Assembly (NCBI RefSeq): GCF_038443385.1
Contig: NZ_CP151726.1
Coordinates: 6,696,001 to 6,760,000 of the forward strand
Length of the DNA stretch: 64,000 nucleotides
Direction: 5' to 3'
From: Stieleria varia
GTDB taxonomy: Bacteria > Planctomycetota > Planctomycetia > Pirellulales > Pirellulaceae
Program-made: the position numbers and the translations under genes
Notes under the pieces: model-generated
What the model was told of the DNA's origin: nothing
The model's database searches: none
Seen by the model: only the letters and a program-made list of their open reading frames with translations
In this document: piece after piece, positions 49,926 through 60,000 of the stretch
How positions within the stretch are numbered: the first letter of the stretch is position 1
Layout of the letters: each line of letters starts with the position of its first letter

Positions 49926-52109
49926 TTACTCGATCAACAGTGCGGAAAGCACTTGAGCGTAAACTCGATGACCAAAATCGTTTGGGTGATTGACGCCGTT
50001 TCCGGTGATGTCCGCATCCTGCTTTCGTTTCAAAAACTCACTCCAAACGCTCGTCAAGTCGGCCAGGGCGATGCCCGGCCCGCACAGGGCGGCGAGTTCA
50101 TCCCGGTATTCTGAAAACACGGTGTGGTTCAGACGAGTCCAATCCGGATTGCCCCGCATGGTGGCGATCAAGATGAACTCGGTGTCCGGTTTGGCTTCTC
50201 GGATCTGAGTGATCATGGTGGCCGTATTACGACCGTACTCCTTCGCGGATCGGCCCGCGGAATCGTTCATGCCGAAGGCCAGAATGACGAGGTCCGGCTG
50301 ATGTCCCGCCACTTGGTCGGTCATCGAGATTCCCCACGGAGTCGACATGCCGCCGACGGACAAGTTGGTTAGCAACACGTCGGTCTTGTAGTGAGTTTGC
50401 AAGTGTTCTTTGAGCAAATCTTGATAGGCCGGTTGAAAGGGCGCGCCACCGCCCCAGCCGGATGCGTTGCAACCGGTCGAAATGCTGTCCCCCAGCAAAA
50501 CAATTGAAAGCTGCTGGTGATCACGCAGTTTTTGCAAAGTGATCGGAAGCGCGGTTTCATCAAACACCGGCATTGCAACGGGCCATTCGTCATCAGCTTT
50601 TCTGTAGGTGACGGAGGTTTGCATTCGGTGATACTCCAGTTTTGCACCGAACAGGATTTCGCCGTTGCCGTCGCGATGTGTCAACTGAAATCGCTGTGAG
50701 TTTGCGGGACGCCGCAATGCCTTCGATGGCGTCGTGACCACGCGTGATCCGGCAGGGATCACAATCTTGTTCGTCCCGCGAACGAACTGATAGTCAACGC
50801 CTGCTGTGTAGGTAATGTCACCGGATGAACTTTGCACGGAGATGATTTCATCGATCGGAAATAGCACTGAAGCATACGATTCGTCAGCTGATTCATCTTG
50901 CAGGAATAGAACGGATTCCTGATCCACAACTTCACTTTTCCAAAACGGCCGCAGCGGCACAAGCGGTTGTTCTTGTTCAAGGATCGAATCGATGGGAATC
51001 CGCGTGATTTGGGTTTCTGCCAATCCGTTGTTCGTCGTTCGGTCGCCGGCACAATGCCCCAACAGAATGGCATCAGCCGTGAACTCGATGGCGGTGTAGC
51101 AATACCATCCATTGGGGTTGTCGTAGAGCGTGAGCGAGGAACTCCAGGTTTTGCCATCGTCTTTGCTCAAGGCCAGGGACAATGGCGTCCGTTTGCCGCG
51201 TTGTTCGTTGCCGATGTTTGCATGATCATTCCAAACGCAAAGAAGAGTGTCGCTGCCCGGTATGCGTTCCATGCTGGCTGGAGATACCGGTGACCGTAGA
51301 GTTGACTCGACCAATGGCGACCAAGTTTCACCACCGTCTTGAGAATGGCTGATCAGTTGACAGCCAGCGTCAGAGCGAACAAACATCATCAGCCGTCTGT
51401 CACTGAGCTGAACCACACCAGGCTCTTGAGCGATCCATCGTTTGTCGTTTCTTGCGTCTCGGGCTTCCAAAATGGTTTTGCTTTGCCGCCATGACTTCCC
51501 CCCGTCATCGCTGAGGTAGCAGAGAGCACGCCCGCTCCAATCTGTCTTCTCCATTTCCGGCGTCTTGTGAAGACAGAGGGGAACGACCAGTCGTCCGTCA
51601 AGCAATTGGATCACGCGATCGTTGTTCAGGACGTAATAGCCGATCTGTTGATCAGGCACGATGTTTTGCGGCTCGCTCCATGTTTTCGTTTCGTCGCTGC
51701 TGTAGCGGACCACGGGTCGGCAGTCTGCGGTCGAATTCTTTCTCAGATAGAACATTGCGATACGACCATCTGTCAGTCGCAGTAAAGAGACGGACATGAC
51801 GTTCATGTCTGCATCGTTGTCCAAAATGTGAGTATCGGTATCGTCCCAGGATTTGCCTCCATCGCCGGAAAACCGTCCGGCAAGATACGCGGACGCGTGA
51901 TCGCCGGCCCCGCTGGTAAAGTGGGTGTAAACGAACAGTAGACGTCCGTCTTTAAGTTGGACAAAATCGCCTTCACTGTTTCGAGGATTGGCGGATGATG
52001 GAGAAAGACGCAGCGAAACGGTCGTTTCACTGCCCACGGCCGTGCTACCGATCAACAACGCACCAACAAGGGCGACCGTCAGTCGGGCAACATTTGATTG
52101 GAGTTTCAT
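49926..52109 (-). CDS. exported sialidase-like (BNR/Asp-box) and SGNH-hydrolase fusion
   Basis: The 727-aa product starts with a signal peptide (LTVALVGALLIGSTAVG). The N-terminal propeller (about 30-400) has five Asp boxes: SGDGGKSW, SSDETKTW, SDDGGKSW, SQDGGETW and SKDDGKTW. The C-terminal SGNH/GDSL esterase domain (from about residue 540) has LLGDSISTG (Ser block), NLSVGGMST, LAFGMND (Asn block) and a final HPND with His. The combination could release sialic acids and remove O-acetyl groups from the same glycan; the propeller's catalytic residues were not all confirmed, so substrate is open. ATG 52109 gives a proper signal peptide; the open frame reaches 52253. Confidence 0.85.
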   Translation of the reverse strand: MKLQSNVARLTVALVGALLIGSTAVGSETTVSLRLSPSSANPRNSEGDFVQLKDGRLLFVYTHFTSGAGDHASAYLAGRFSGDGGKSWDDTDTHILDNDADMNVMSVSLLRLTDGRIAMFYLRKNSTADCRPVVRYSSDETKTWSEPQNIVPDQQIGYYVLNNDRVIQLLDGRLVVPLCLHKTPEMEKTDWSGRALCYLSDDGGKSWRQSKTILEARDARNDKRWIAQEPGVVQLSDRRLMMFVRSDAGCQLISHSQDGGETWSPLVESTLRSPVSPASMERIPGSDTLLCVWNDHANIGNEQRGKRTPLSLALSKDDGKTWSSSLTLYDNPNGWYCYTAIEFTADAILLGHCAGDRTTNNGLAETQITRIPIDSILEQEQPLVPLRPFWKSEVVDQESVLFLQDESADESYASVLFPIDEIISVQSSSGDITYTAGVDYQFVRGTNKIVIPAGSRVVTTPSKALRRPANSQRFQLTHRDGNGEILFGAKLEYHRMQTSVTYRKADDEWPVAMPVFDETALPITLQKLRDHQQLSIVLLGDSISTGCNASGWGGGAPFQPAYQDLLKEHLQTHYKTDVLLTNLSVGGMSTPWGISMTDQVAGHQPDLVILAFGMNDSAGRSAKEYGRNTATMITQIREAKPDTEFILIATMRGNPDWTRLNHTVFSEYRDELAALCGPGIALADLTSVWSEFLKRKQDADITGNGVNHPNDFGHRVYAQVLSALLIE

Positions 52110-52349
52110 GGTCAATCCGGTGTCTTTTTCGAGCAGGCAGGAAACGAATGAGGCTGAGCATGGAGTGAGGCCGCGATTGTAGCCAAATGGGAATCGGCGC
52201 GTTCTTGCCAGTTGTGCACGTTTCAAAGACACCGGGCGGGGCAGAATGCTCATTGATTGTCGTTGGCGGGGTCGTCATACTGCTGAGTCTGATTCAATCG
52301 CGGATCAGCCCCGCCTGCTTTCCTACCTCCCACCCATTGGTTTTGACGC

Positions 52350-55300
52350 ATGGTCCCATGGTCAGCCAACTCCCGCCTTCATCGGTACGTTCTCACGTGC
52401 CTGTCGATGGTGCTTGCATTTGGCAATGCTGTCATCGCTGCAGATTCACCCTTTTTTGAAACAGAGATTCGTCCGATTCTGCGCGAGTACTGCTTTGATT
52501 GCCACGGTGCAACCGAAGAGATGGAAGGCGGCCTGGACCTGCGTTTGACGCACCGGATGTTTTCGGGTGGTGATTCGGGACCCGCGATTGCTTTGGGAGA
52601 TCCAGCGGAGAGTTTGCTGCTGCAACGGGTTCGTGATGGGGACATGCCACCGGGTGAGTCACGAGTTCCAGAGGACAAGATTGCGATCTTGTCGGAATGG
52701 ATCCGCGGCGGCGCAAAGACGCTTCGGCCCGAACCGAATGAGATCGGACCGGGAATCCCAATCACGGAAGAAGAACGTAGTTACTGGGCTTATCAGCCGA
52801 TTGCAAAACCAAAGATACCGACTTCGGAGGCCACCAACATCCGCAATCCGATCGATGCATTGATTGCGGGGGCGATGCCCGATGGATTGACGTTTTCACC
52901 CGACGCGGATCGGCAAACCATCATTCGTCGCGTCTATTACGATTTGATCGGGCTGCCGCCGACGATGGAAGAGCTGAGCCATTGGAGCGAGCTCTCGGAC
53001 GCACGATGGTACGAAAAGTTGATCGACCAGTTGCTTCGATCACCTCATTATGGCGAACGTTGGGCGCGGCACTGGCTGGACGCGGCTGGCTACGCGGACA
53101 GTGATGGATACACCGTGGCCGACCAGAGTCGTGATTGGGCATGGCGATATCGAGACTATGTTGTTCGCTGTTTGAATGAAGACAAGCCATTTGATGAATT
53201 CATCATCCAACAGATCGCAGGCGATGAGCTGGCTGGTCCCAAATCGGGAGACTGGACAGATCGTCAGATTGAGTTATTGACGGCCACGGGTTTCTTGCGA
53301 ATGGCGGCCGATGGCACCGGCAGCGGGGACAACAGCCCAGAGGCACGCAACAAGACGATCGCCGACACGCTGCAGATTGTTTGCAGCACGTTGCTAGGCT
53401 CCAGCGTGCACTGCGCACAGTGTCACGATCATCGGTACGATCCCATCTCACACGTCGACTACTTTGCATTGCGTGCCATTTTTGAGCCTGCGTTGGACTG
53501 GCAATCGTGGAAACCGCCGTCGCAGCGTCTGGTTTCGTTGTACACCGAGCAAGATCGCGCCGAGGCGGCAAAGATCGAAGAAGCGGTGAAGGAGGTTGCC
53601 GCTGATCGAGCGTCAAAACAAGCGGCCTTTATCAGCGAAGTGTTCGAGCACCAGTTGCTGAAGTTTGAAGAGCCGCTTCGTTCCCGACTGCGAACCGCTT
53701 ATGAAACGCCAAGCAAGGACCGCAGCGACGAGCATAAGATGCTGTTGGCCAGCCATCCCAGCATCAACATCACCCCCGGGGTGCTGTATCAGTATCGCCC
53801 CGATGCTGCGGAAACGCTCAAGAAGCTGGACGCCCAGATGGCTGAGATGCGGGCCACAAAACCGCCCGAGCAGTTCGTGCTGGCGTTGGTGGAGCCGGCT
53901 GGTCATGTCCCGGTCACCCACTTGTTCCATCGGGGCGACTTCCATCAACCCAAGCAGGAAGTTCGCCCGGCTGCGTTGTCGGTTGCCACTGGCGATGCGG
54001 GCCGGGTGGAGTTTCCGGTCGACGATCCGACGTTGCCGACAACGGGACGCCGCTTGGCTTTTGCGCGCTGGTTGACCGACCGGAGCAATCCACTGACTGC
54101 ACAGAGAAACCCGCTGACCGCTAGGGCGATCGTCAATCGCATGTGGATGCATCATTTCGGTCGAGGCATCGTGTCAACGCCGGGTGATTTCGGTCGCTTG
54201 GGCAGCCAGCCAACCCACGCTGATTTGCTGGACTGGTTGGCCGACGACTTCATTGATCATGGCTGGAGCTTGAAGCATCTGCACCGACGCATCCTGACCT
54301 CGACGACTTGGAGACAGAGCTCGTACCGACGACCCGAGGGCGACGCGATCGACGCAGAGAATCAGTTCTACTGGCGGAAATCATTGCAGCGTATCGATGC
54401 GGAGATACTGCGAGACTCTATGTTGGCAGTTGCTGGGAATCTGGATCGGAGCCTTGGGGGGCCGCCCGTTGGCGTCGCCGAAGATGAAACCGGACAAGTT
54501 CGTGTGGATTCCAAGCAGCCTCGTCGTAGCCTTTACGCAATGGTGCGACGCAGCCAACCGGTCGGAATGTTGCAGACGTTTGATGCCCCCGTGATGAATG
54601 TCAACTGCGATGTGCGAACGGTGACCACCGTCGCACCGCAATCGCTGATGATGCTCAATGGAGAATTCATCCTGGAACAGGCCGGTCGGGTTGCCGACCG
54701 AGCAGTCGCTCGTGCGTCAGCGTTCGATCAAACCATTCGGCAAAGCGACAACGCGTGGCTGCCCAATTTGCCACCGCCGATGTGGCGTTACGGGACGGGG
54801 CAGATCGACGAGGGCGGTGCCTCATTGAGCGAGTTCATCGAGATGCCGCATTTCACCGGCACGTCATGGCAGGGCGGTGCGGTCGCACCCGATCCCGTTT
54901 TCGGCTGGGTGATCCTGAACTCGAGCGGAGGACATCCGGGTAATCGCCAACACCCCGCGATCCGTCGATGGGTCTCGCCTGCGGACGGGCAACTCACGAT
55001 CGCGGGTAAGTTGCAACACGGCAGCGAGCATGGAGACGGAGTGCGTGGTCGCATTTACGCCCGGGACGGGTTGCGTGGTGCTTGGCAGGCAAAAACAAGT
55101 TCGATCACAACGGACGTGGAGCCCTTTGTGGTAAAGGCCGACGAAGCGATCGACATCGTGGTGGACTGCCTGGAGCATGAAACGTCCGACTCGTTTACGT
55201 GGCCGCTCAAGTTGACTTTCACGCCCACTGGCGGAGAACCGGTCGTGCACGATTCAACGACTGCGTTCCGCGGACCGATGAAAGGCCTTATTGAACTACC

Positions 55301-55511
55301 GTCGCAAATCATCGCGGCCTGGGAAATCGTATTGTCTCGACCACCAAACGACATTGAACTTCGGACCGCCCTGCGATTGGCGAGTGATCAACTGTCATTG
55401 ATGTCTCACGATGCGGCAGGAACTCCAGAGGGCCGTTCGCCTCCGCATCAAGTCCTCATCAACATCTGCCAGATGCTGATCAATTCCAACGAATTTCTCT
55501 ATATCGAATGA
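52350..55511 (+). CDS. planctomycete cytochrome c/DUF1549/DUF1553 protein (PSCyt1-PSCyt2-PSD1), pair 2
   Basis: The 1053-aa product has a signal peptide (VLTCLSMVLAFGNAVIA|AD) and PSCyt1 with CFDCH (C48-H52). PSCyt2/DUF1549 follows (SPHYGERWARHWLDAAGYAD) with a second CxxCH at 355-359 (CAQCHDHRYDPIS), then PSD1/DUF1553 (WLTDRSNPLTAQ, RAIVNRMWMHHFGRGIVSTP, STTWRQSS, APQSLMMLNGEFIL). In the last third an extra beta-rich domain (bases about 54756-55250, RRWVSPADGQLTIAGKLQHG) interrupts PSD1 before its closing helices (LPSQIIAAWEIVLSRPPN). Such insertions are absent from pair 1 and resemble small carbohydrate-binding-like modules. The stop overlaps the DUF1501 start (ATGA). Confidence 0.9.
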   Translation: MVPWSANSRLHRYVLTCLSMVLAFGNAVIAADSPFFETEIRPILREYCFDCHGATEEMEGGLDLRLTHRMFSGGDSGPAIALGDPAESLLLQRVRDGDMPPGESRVPEDKIAILSEWIRGGAKTLRPEPNEIGPGIPITEEERSYWAYQPIAKPKIPTSEATNIRNPIDALIAGAMPDGLTFSPDADRQTIIRRVYYDLIGLPPTMEELSHWSELSDARWYEKLIDQLLRSPHYGERWARHWLDAAGYADSDGYTVADQSRDWAWRYRDYVVRCLNEDKPFDEFIIQQIAGDELAGPKSGDWTDRQIELLTATGFLRMAADGTGSGDNSPEARNKTIADTLQIVCSTLLGSSVHCAQCHDHRYDPISHVDYFALRAIFEPALDWQSWKPPSQRLVSLYTEQDRAEAAKIEEAVKEVAADRASKQAAFISEVFEHQLLKFEEPLRSRLRTAYETPSKDRSDEHKMLLASHPSINITPGVLYQYRPDAAETLKKLDAQMAEMRATKPPEQFVLALVEPAGHVPVTHLFHRGDFHQPKQEVRPAALSVATGDAGRVEFPVDDPTLPTTGRRLAFARWLTDRSNPLTAQRNPLTARAIVNRMWMHHFGRGIVSTPGDFGRLGSQPTHADLLDWLADDFIDHGWSLKHLHRRILTSTTWRQSSYRRPEGDAIDAENQFYWRKSLQRIDAEILRDSMLAVAGNLDRSLGGPPVGVAEDETGQVRVDSKQPRRSLYAMVRRSQPVGMLQTFDAPVMNVNCDVRTVTTVAPQSLMMLNGEFILEQAGRVADRAVARASAFDQTIRQSDNAWLPNLPPPMWRYGTGQIDEGGASLSEFIEMPHFTGTSWQGGAVAPDPVFGWVILNSSGGHPGNRQHPAIRRWVSPADGQLTIAGKLQHGSEHGDGVRGRIYARDGLRGAWQAKTSSITTDVEPFVVKADEAIDIVVDCLEHETSDSFTWPLKLTFTPTGGEPVVHDSTTAFRGPMKGLIELPSQIIAAWEIVLSRPPNDIELRTALRLASDQLSLMSHDAAGTPEGRSPPHQVLINICQMLINSNEFLYIE

Positions 55512-56977
55512 TCATGGAAGCGTCCGGCATGACCGACCAAGTACCCAAAAGCACGCGACGTCAATTCCTAGAAAACACGGGAATGGGCGTCGGTGCGTTG
55601 GCGTTGCAGTGGATTTTGGCTCAAGAGACCGCGCAGGCGATTCCGCCGGTGCTCAAGTCAAAACCGCACAACGACCTGCTACCTCGCCATCCGCAATTCG
55701 AACCGCGTGCCAAGGCGATGATTTCGCTGTTTCAACACGGTGGTCCGTCTCACATGGACTTGACGGATCCGAAGCCCGAGTTGAGCAAATACGATGGGAC
55801 AGAGTACTCGGGTGATGTTCAGTTTTCGTTCGTCAATGAAGCGAGCAAGAAATTGCTCGGCAGTCCATTCCAATTTCAACCTCATGGGGAATGTGGTACC
55901 GAGTTGTCGGAGTTGCTGCCCCATACAGCGAAAGTCATCGACAACATCTGTTTGATCCGCAGCATGCACACCGGAGCCAACGGCCATGAGGTTTCGATCC
56001 GCTACTTTCATGGTGGCATCCCTGCAGTCCTGGGCCGACCCACACTTGGATCATGGCTGACCTATGCGTTGGGTAGCGAGTCACAGGACTTACCCGCGTT
56101 CATGGTCTTGGCGGATCCCGGTGGCCATCCTGTCGATGGGGCGACCAACTGGAGCAACGGATTCATGCCGTCGATGTTCCAGGGAACAGTGTTGCGGCCA
56201 AAGGAGCCTCGCATCTTCAATTTGCAGCCGCCGAAACATTTGTCGGGCGTCTATCAACGCCAGAACCTTGATTTTTTGCAGACGCTGAATCGTCAGCACT
56301 TGTCCTCCCATCCCGGCGAAGCGGACTTGGAGGCACGGATCGCCAGCTATGAATTGGCCGCCAAAATGCAAACGGCCGCGAGCGAAGCTTTGGACATTTC
56401 CCAGGAAACAGCGGCGACGCACACAATGTACGGTTTGGACAATCCGGAAACGCGTGAATACGGTACGCGATGTCTACTCGCGAGACGCCTTGTTGAGCGT
56501 GGGGTGCGTTTTGTTCAACTGTTTCACAACGGTCAGCCTTGGGACAACCACAGCAGCATCAAGACCGGCTTGGCGTCGATTTGTCGAAAGACCGACCAAC
56601 CCGTCGCAGCCCTCGTAGCCGATCTGCGTCAACGCGGCATGCTTGATTCGACCTTGGTGCACTGGGGTGGTGAAATCGGGCGACTGCCTGTCACACAAGA
56701 TCATGGAACTGCGGAAAAAGCCGGTCGCGACCACAACGGCCAGGGCTTCAGTATCTGGATGGCTGGCGGAGGCATTCGCGGCGGCATGACCTTTGGCAAG
56801 ACCGATGACTTTGGACATCACGCCATCGAGAATGTGATGACCCCGAACGACTTTCAAGCCACCGTGATGCACCTGTTTGGTTTGGATCACCAAGCCGTGG
56901 TCTTTCCGCATGGAAACCAGCAACAGATCATCACTGCGAACCGTCCGGCTCGCGTTGTCAACGAGCTGATTGGATGA
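55508..56977 (+). CDS. DUF1501 (sulfatase-like fold) exported protein, pair 2
   Basis: The 489-aa product has a twin-arginine motif (STRRQFLENTGMGVGALAL) and the DUF1501 blocks KAMISLFQHGGPSHMDLTDP, ICLIRSMHTGANGHEVS, GRPTLGSWLTYALGSESQDL, VRFVQLFHNGQPWDNHSS, LVHWGGEIGRLPVTQ and GRDHNGQGFSIWMAGGGI. It overlaps the PSCyt gene by ATGA, so the two are translationally coupled. It is more distant from the pair 1 DUF1501 than a recent duplicate would be, which suggests the two pairs serve different substrates. Confidence 0.92.
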   Translation: MIMEASGMTDQVPKSTRRQFLENTGMGVGALALQWILAQETAQAIPPVLKSKPHNDLLPRHPQFEPRAKAMISLFQHGGPSHMDLTDPKPELSKYDGTEYSGDVQFSFVNEASKKLLGSPFQFQPHGECGTELSELLPHTAKVIDNICLIRSMHTGANGHEVSIRYFHGGIPAVLGRPTLGSWLTYALGSESQDLPAFMVLADPGGHPVDGATNWSNGFMPSMFQGTVLRPKEPRIFNLQPPKHLSGVYQRQNLDFLQTLNRQHLSSHPGEADLEARIASYELAAKMQTAASEALDISQETAATHTMYGLDNPETREYGTRCLLARRLVERGVRFVQLFHNGQPWDNHSSIKTGLASICRKTDQPVAALVADLRQRGMLDSTLVHWGGEIGRLPVTQDHGTAEKAGRDHNGQGFSIWMAGGGIRGGMTFGKTDDFGHHAIENVMTPNDFQATVMHLFGLDHQAVVFPHGNQQQIITANRPARVVNELIG

Positions 56978-57070
56978 ATCAGCGTTCTCGCAGCGTTGAA
57001 CCCTGCGACGGCAAATCGTGCGAAGCGACTTGCTGTTTCGGCGTTGTAGATGCTGGTCTCGCATGGAATC

Positions 57071-60000
57071 TTAGCCGATCATGTCATCGAGACCATCGGT
57101 TGCGAAACGGCTGCCCCGATAAGCGGTGAGCAGGGCTGCAGGGTCTACGATCCGCCACGCAGGCATGCTGGAGGCCATCACCGTCAGGAAGGCTCCACCT
57201 CTCAGCGCCCAGAGCACATAGCCGATCGAGAAGAGTCCTGCTGCCGTTCCCGCGGAACCGACGAAGAACTCGATGGGGGATTCATCGACAGACACATCCG
57301 TGTTGTCCCACAAGTCCCACACGATGGCTTGCTCAAGATCCAGTTGCAGCAAACGTTCCAACTCTCGTAGCTCGGGGACCGTATTGTCCGATAAGATCCC
57401 ACCGGACGTCGATGTGCTGAAGAGGCTTTGGAAGGCCGCTGCGTGGAAACGTTCGTTCATGGTTCCAGATGCAGAACTGATGTCGGTCAACTCGCCTGCC
57501 GACTGCCCCTGCTCGCTGCGTCCTTGATCGGATGTTTTGTTGGACGTACCGCCAACGCCGAACAGAGACGGCGCGCCGGGAGCAGAATCTCCCGATGATG
57601 TCGAAGTCTCCGATGACGAATCGGTGACATCGTCGGGGCTATCACCGTCGTCCGTACTCGTGTCCCCTGAATCATCGCCCGAACCAGTGTCGTCGACCGG
57701 GTCAATCGGGTCCAAGGGAGGAGCACCATCGCCACCACCGGAACCACCATCGGTGCTGCCGCCTGAACCGCTACCACCACCACTACCGCTGCCGCCCGAA
57801 CCGCTGCCGCCACCTGTTCCACCGCCGGGCAAGATTGCTCCGCCGATGGTCACGTTGATCCGTACGGTCGCCACCGTGCTCAAGAACGTCCCATCGCTGA
57901 CCTGATATCGAAACACATCCGTTCCTACAAATCCGCTCGATGGCGTGTAAGTCAAGCTGCCATCGGCGGCGACGCTGAGGGTGCCGTGACTGGTTGAGGA
58001 AACCAGGAACGTGACGAGCGAATCTCCGTCACCGTCACTGTCGTTGCTCATGATCCCTGGTGCTGTGGTACTGAGTGAATCTCCGGCGACTACGGTCAAG
58101 TTGTCATCCAGCGCGACGGGAATCTCCGCGACATTGCTCACCGTGACCACAAAGGCTTGGTCGGTGAAGGAACCGTCCGCGCTGGTTGCTCGAACGGTCA
58201 AATTCCGTGTCGCGCCACCGTTCTCAAAATCGACATTGCCCGCGACACGGACAACACCGCTGGCCGGATCAATCGCAAAGCGACCTCCGTCGTCGCTGAT
58301 CAGCGAGTACGTGATGGTGTTGTTGGTCTGATCCGCGTCGGACGCGCTGGCAGTGATCCCCACCGCAGATCCGATCGCTGGATTCTCGTTGATCATCTCC
58401 GTTGCACCGTTGAGGTCATTGATTGCGGAGACAGCGAATTCGTTGACATCGGTCACTCGCACAGTGATTGATTGCGTGTCGAACAGCACACCGTCACTGG
58501 CTCGCACGACGATCTGATAATCATTGTCTCCATTGCCATCGATCGCGAACTCGGCATCGGGGGCAGCCAGGAACCATACCGCCCCGGTGCCGGAGTCGAT
58601 GCCAAAAAGAGCCGCATCGGCACCTCCGACGATCGAATAAGTCAATGAAACAGCTGGAAAATCGGCATCGGTTGCAAAAACGCTGGTGACCGATGTCGTA
58701 TTCTCATCGATCGTCACGACCGCTGTTGCACCGCCGCCATCGCTGACGATCTCGGGAGACTGATCATTGGCGGGAGTCACATTGATCGACAAAGTAATTG
58801 ATGAAATGATGTTTACCCCATCGGTCACCGACAAAGTGATCAAATCGCCTGTGCCTTCAGATCCGTCATGCTGATAGGACACCAAACCGGCATCCACATC
58901 CGCCTGAGTAAAAACGCTCGTGGGGACGCCGGAAAGTAAAACAATCCCGGTAGCCCCTGGCGAAGTGACCGAGTAGACCAGTTGACTCGGCGAGTTATCC
59001 GAATCGAACGCCGCCAATTCCGCCGAGGAAATCACTTGCGTGGCACCTTCGCCAACGATCACGTTGCTCGTATTGACCACCGGGGCATCATCAACCGCAT
59101 TGACGGTAACGCGAAAGGTCATGGTGACACTCAATCCATACGGATCGGTTGTCTGAATCGTGATGTCGGCAATGCCGCTCTGGTTGGACGCATAGTCCAA
59201 CGTCAATGTTTTTGACAGATTGTCAATCGTGACACCGGCGAACAAGCCGGGATTGGTGTTGGCCAGCACAGAATGCATCAATGCCGCCGCGCCGTGCTCC
59301 GAATCTGACATTGCAGCCGACAAGTCAATGATCGTATCCGCTGCATCCTCCGCAACATTCACGTCGGCAATCGATCCTGATGGTGGCGTGTTCAGAAATA
59401 CGCCAAAGGTGCCTGTCAGATCATCGTAGACCTCATGTGTGGTGAAGCCAACGGAATCGCCAACCAGGTTGATGTTCGACCATGATCCGCTGCGTGTCGC
59501 GTAGAGCAACAAGTCATCGACCGCTCCACCCACAGTCACGCCACCCAGGTTCAGCGTCAGCGCTGAACCCGCATTGAGACTCAAGTTACCTTGAATGTCA
59601 ATCTGCTCGTGATCGCCCGGAGCCAAGCTGTTGACATCCAATACAATGACCCCTCCATTTCGCACCAAAACATTGCCGACGATCTGCCCATCGCTTGCCA
59701 ACGTGCCCGAGTCAACCACAACGGTTCCATTCAAGCTCAACTGATTCGATGCCAGCTCCAGCGTTCCGTTCACCACGCGAACGTTCTGGCCGGATCCGTT
59801 GAGCACCAGATTGTCACCCAGAATGACAGCACCGCTTGCTTTGTCGATGACCAAATCACCATCGGTCAGATCGTTGCCCGTGATGGTTTGGTTTGCCGAT
59901 CCGATCAGGCGAAGTGAGCTACTGCCCAGTACAGCATTGTCATTGCTGTGGACATCACCAGTGATATTGATGGTTCCACCATTGATCACGAATGCCGAGT

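Noticed and set aside
56978..57070. Possible bidirectional terminator between convergent genes
   Set aside because: No strong hairpin with a T-run was found.
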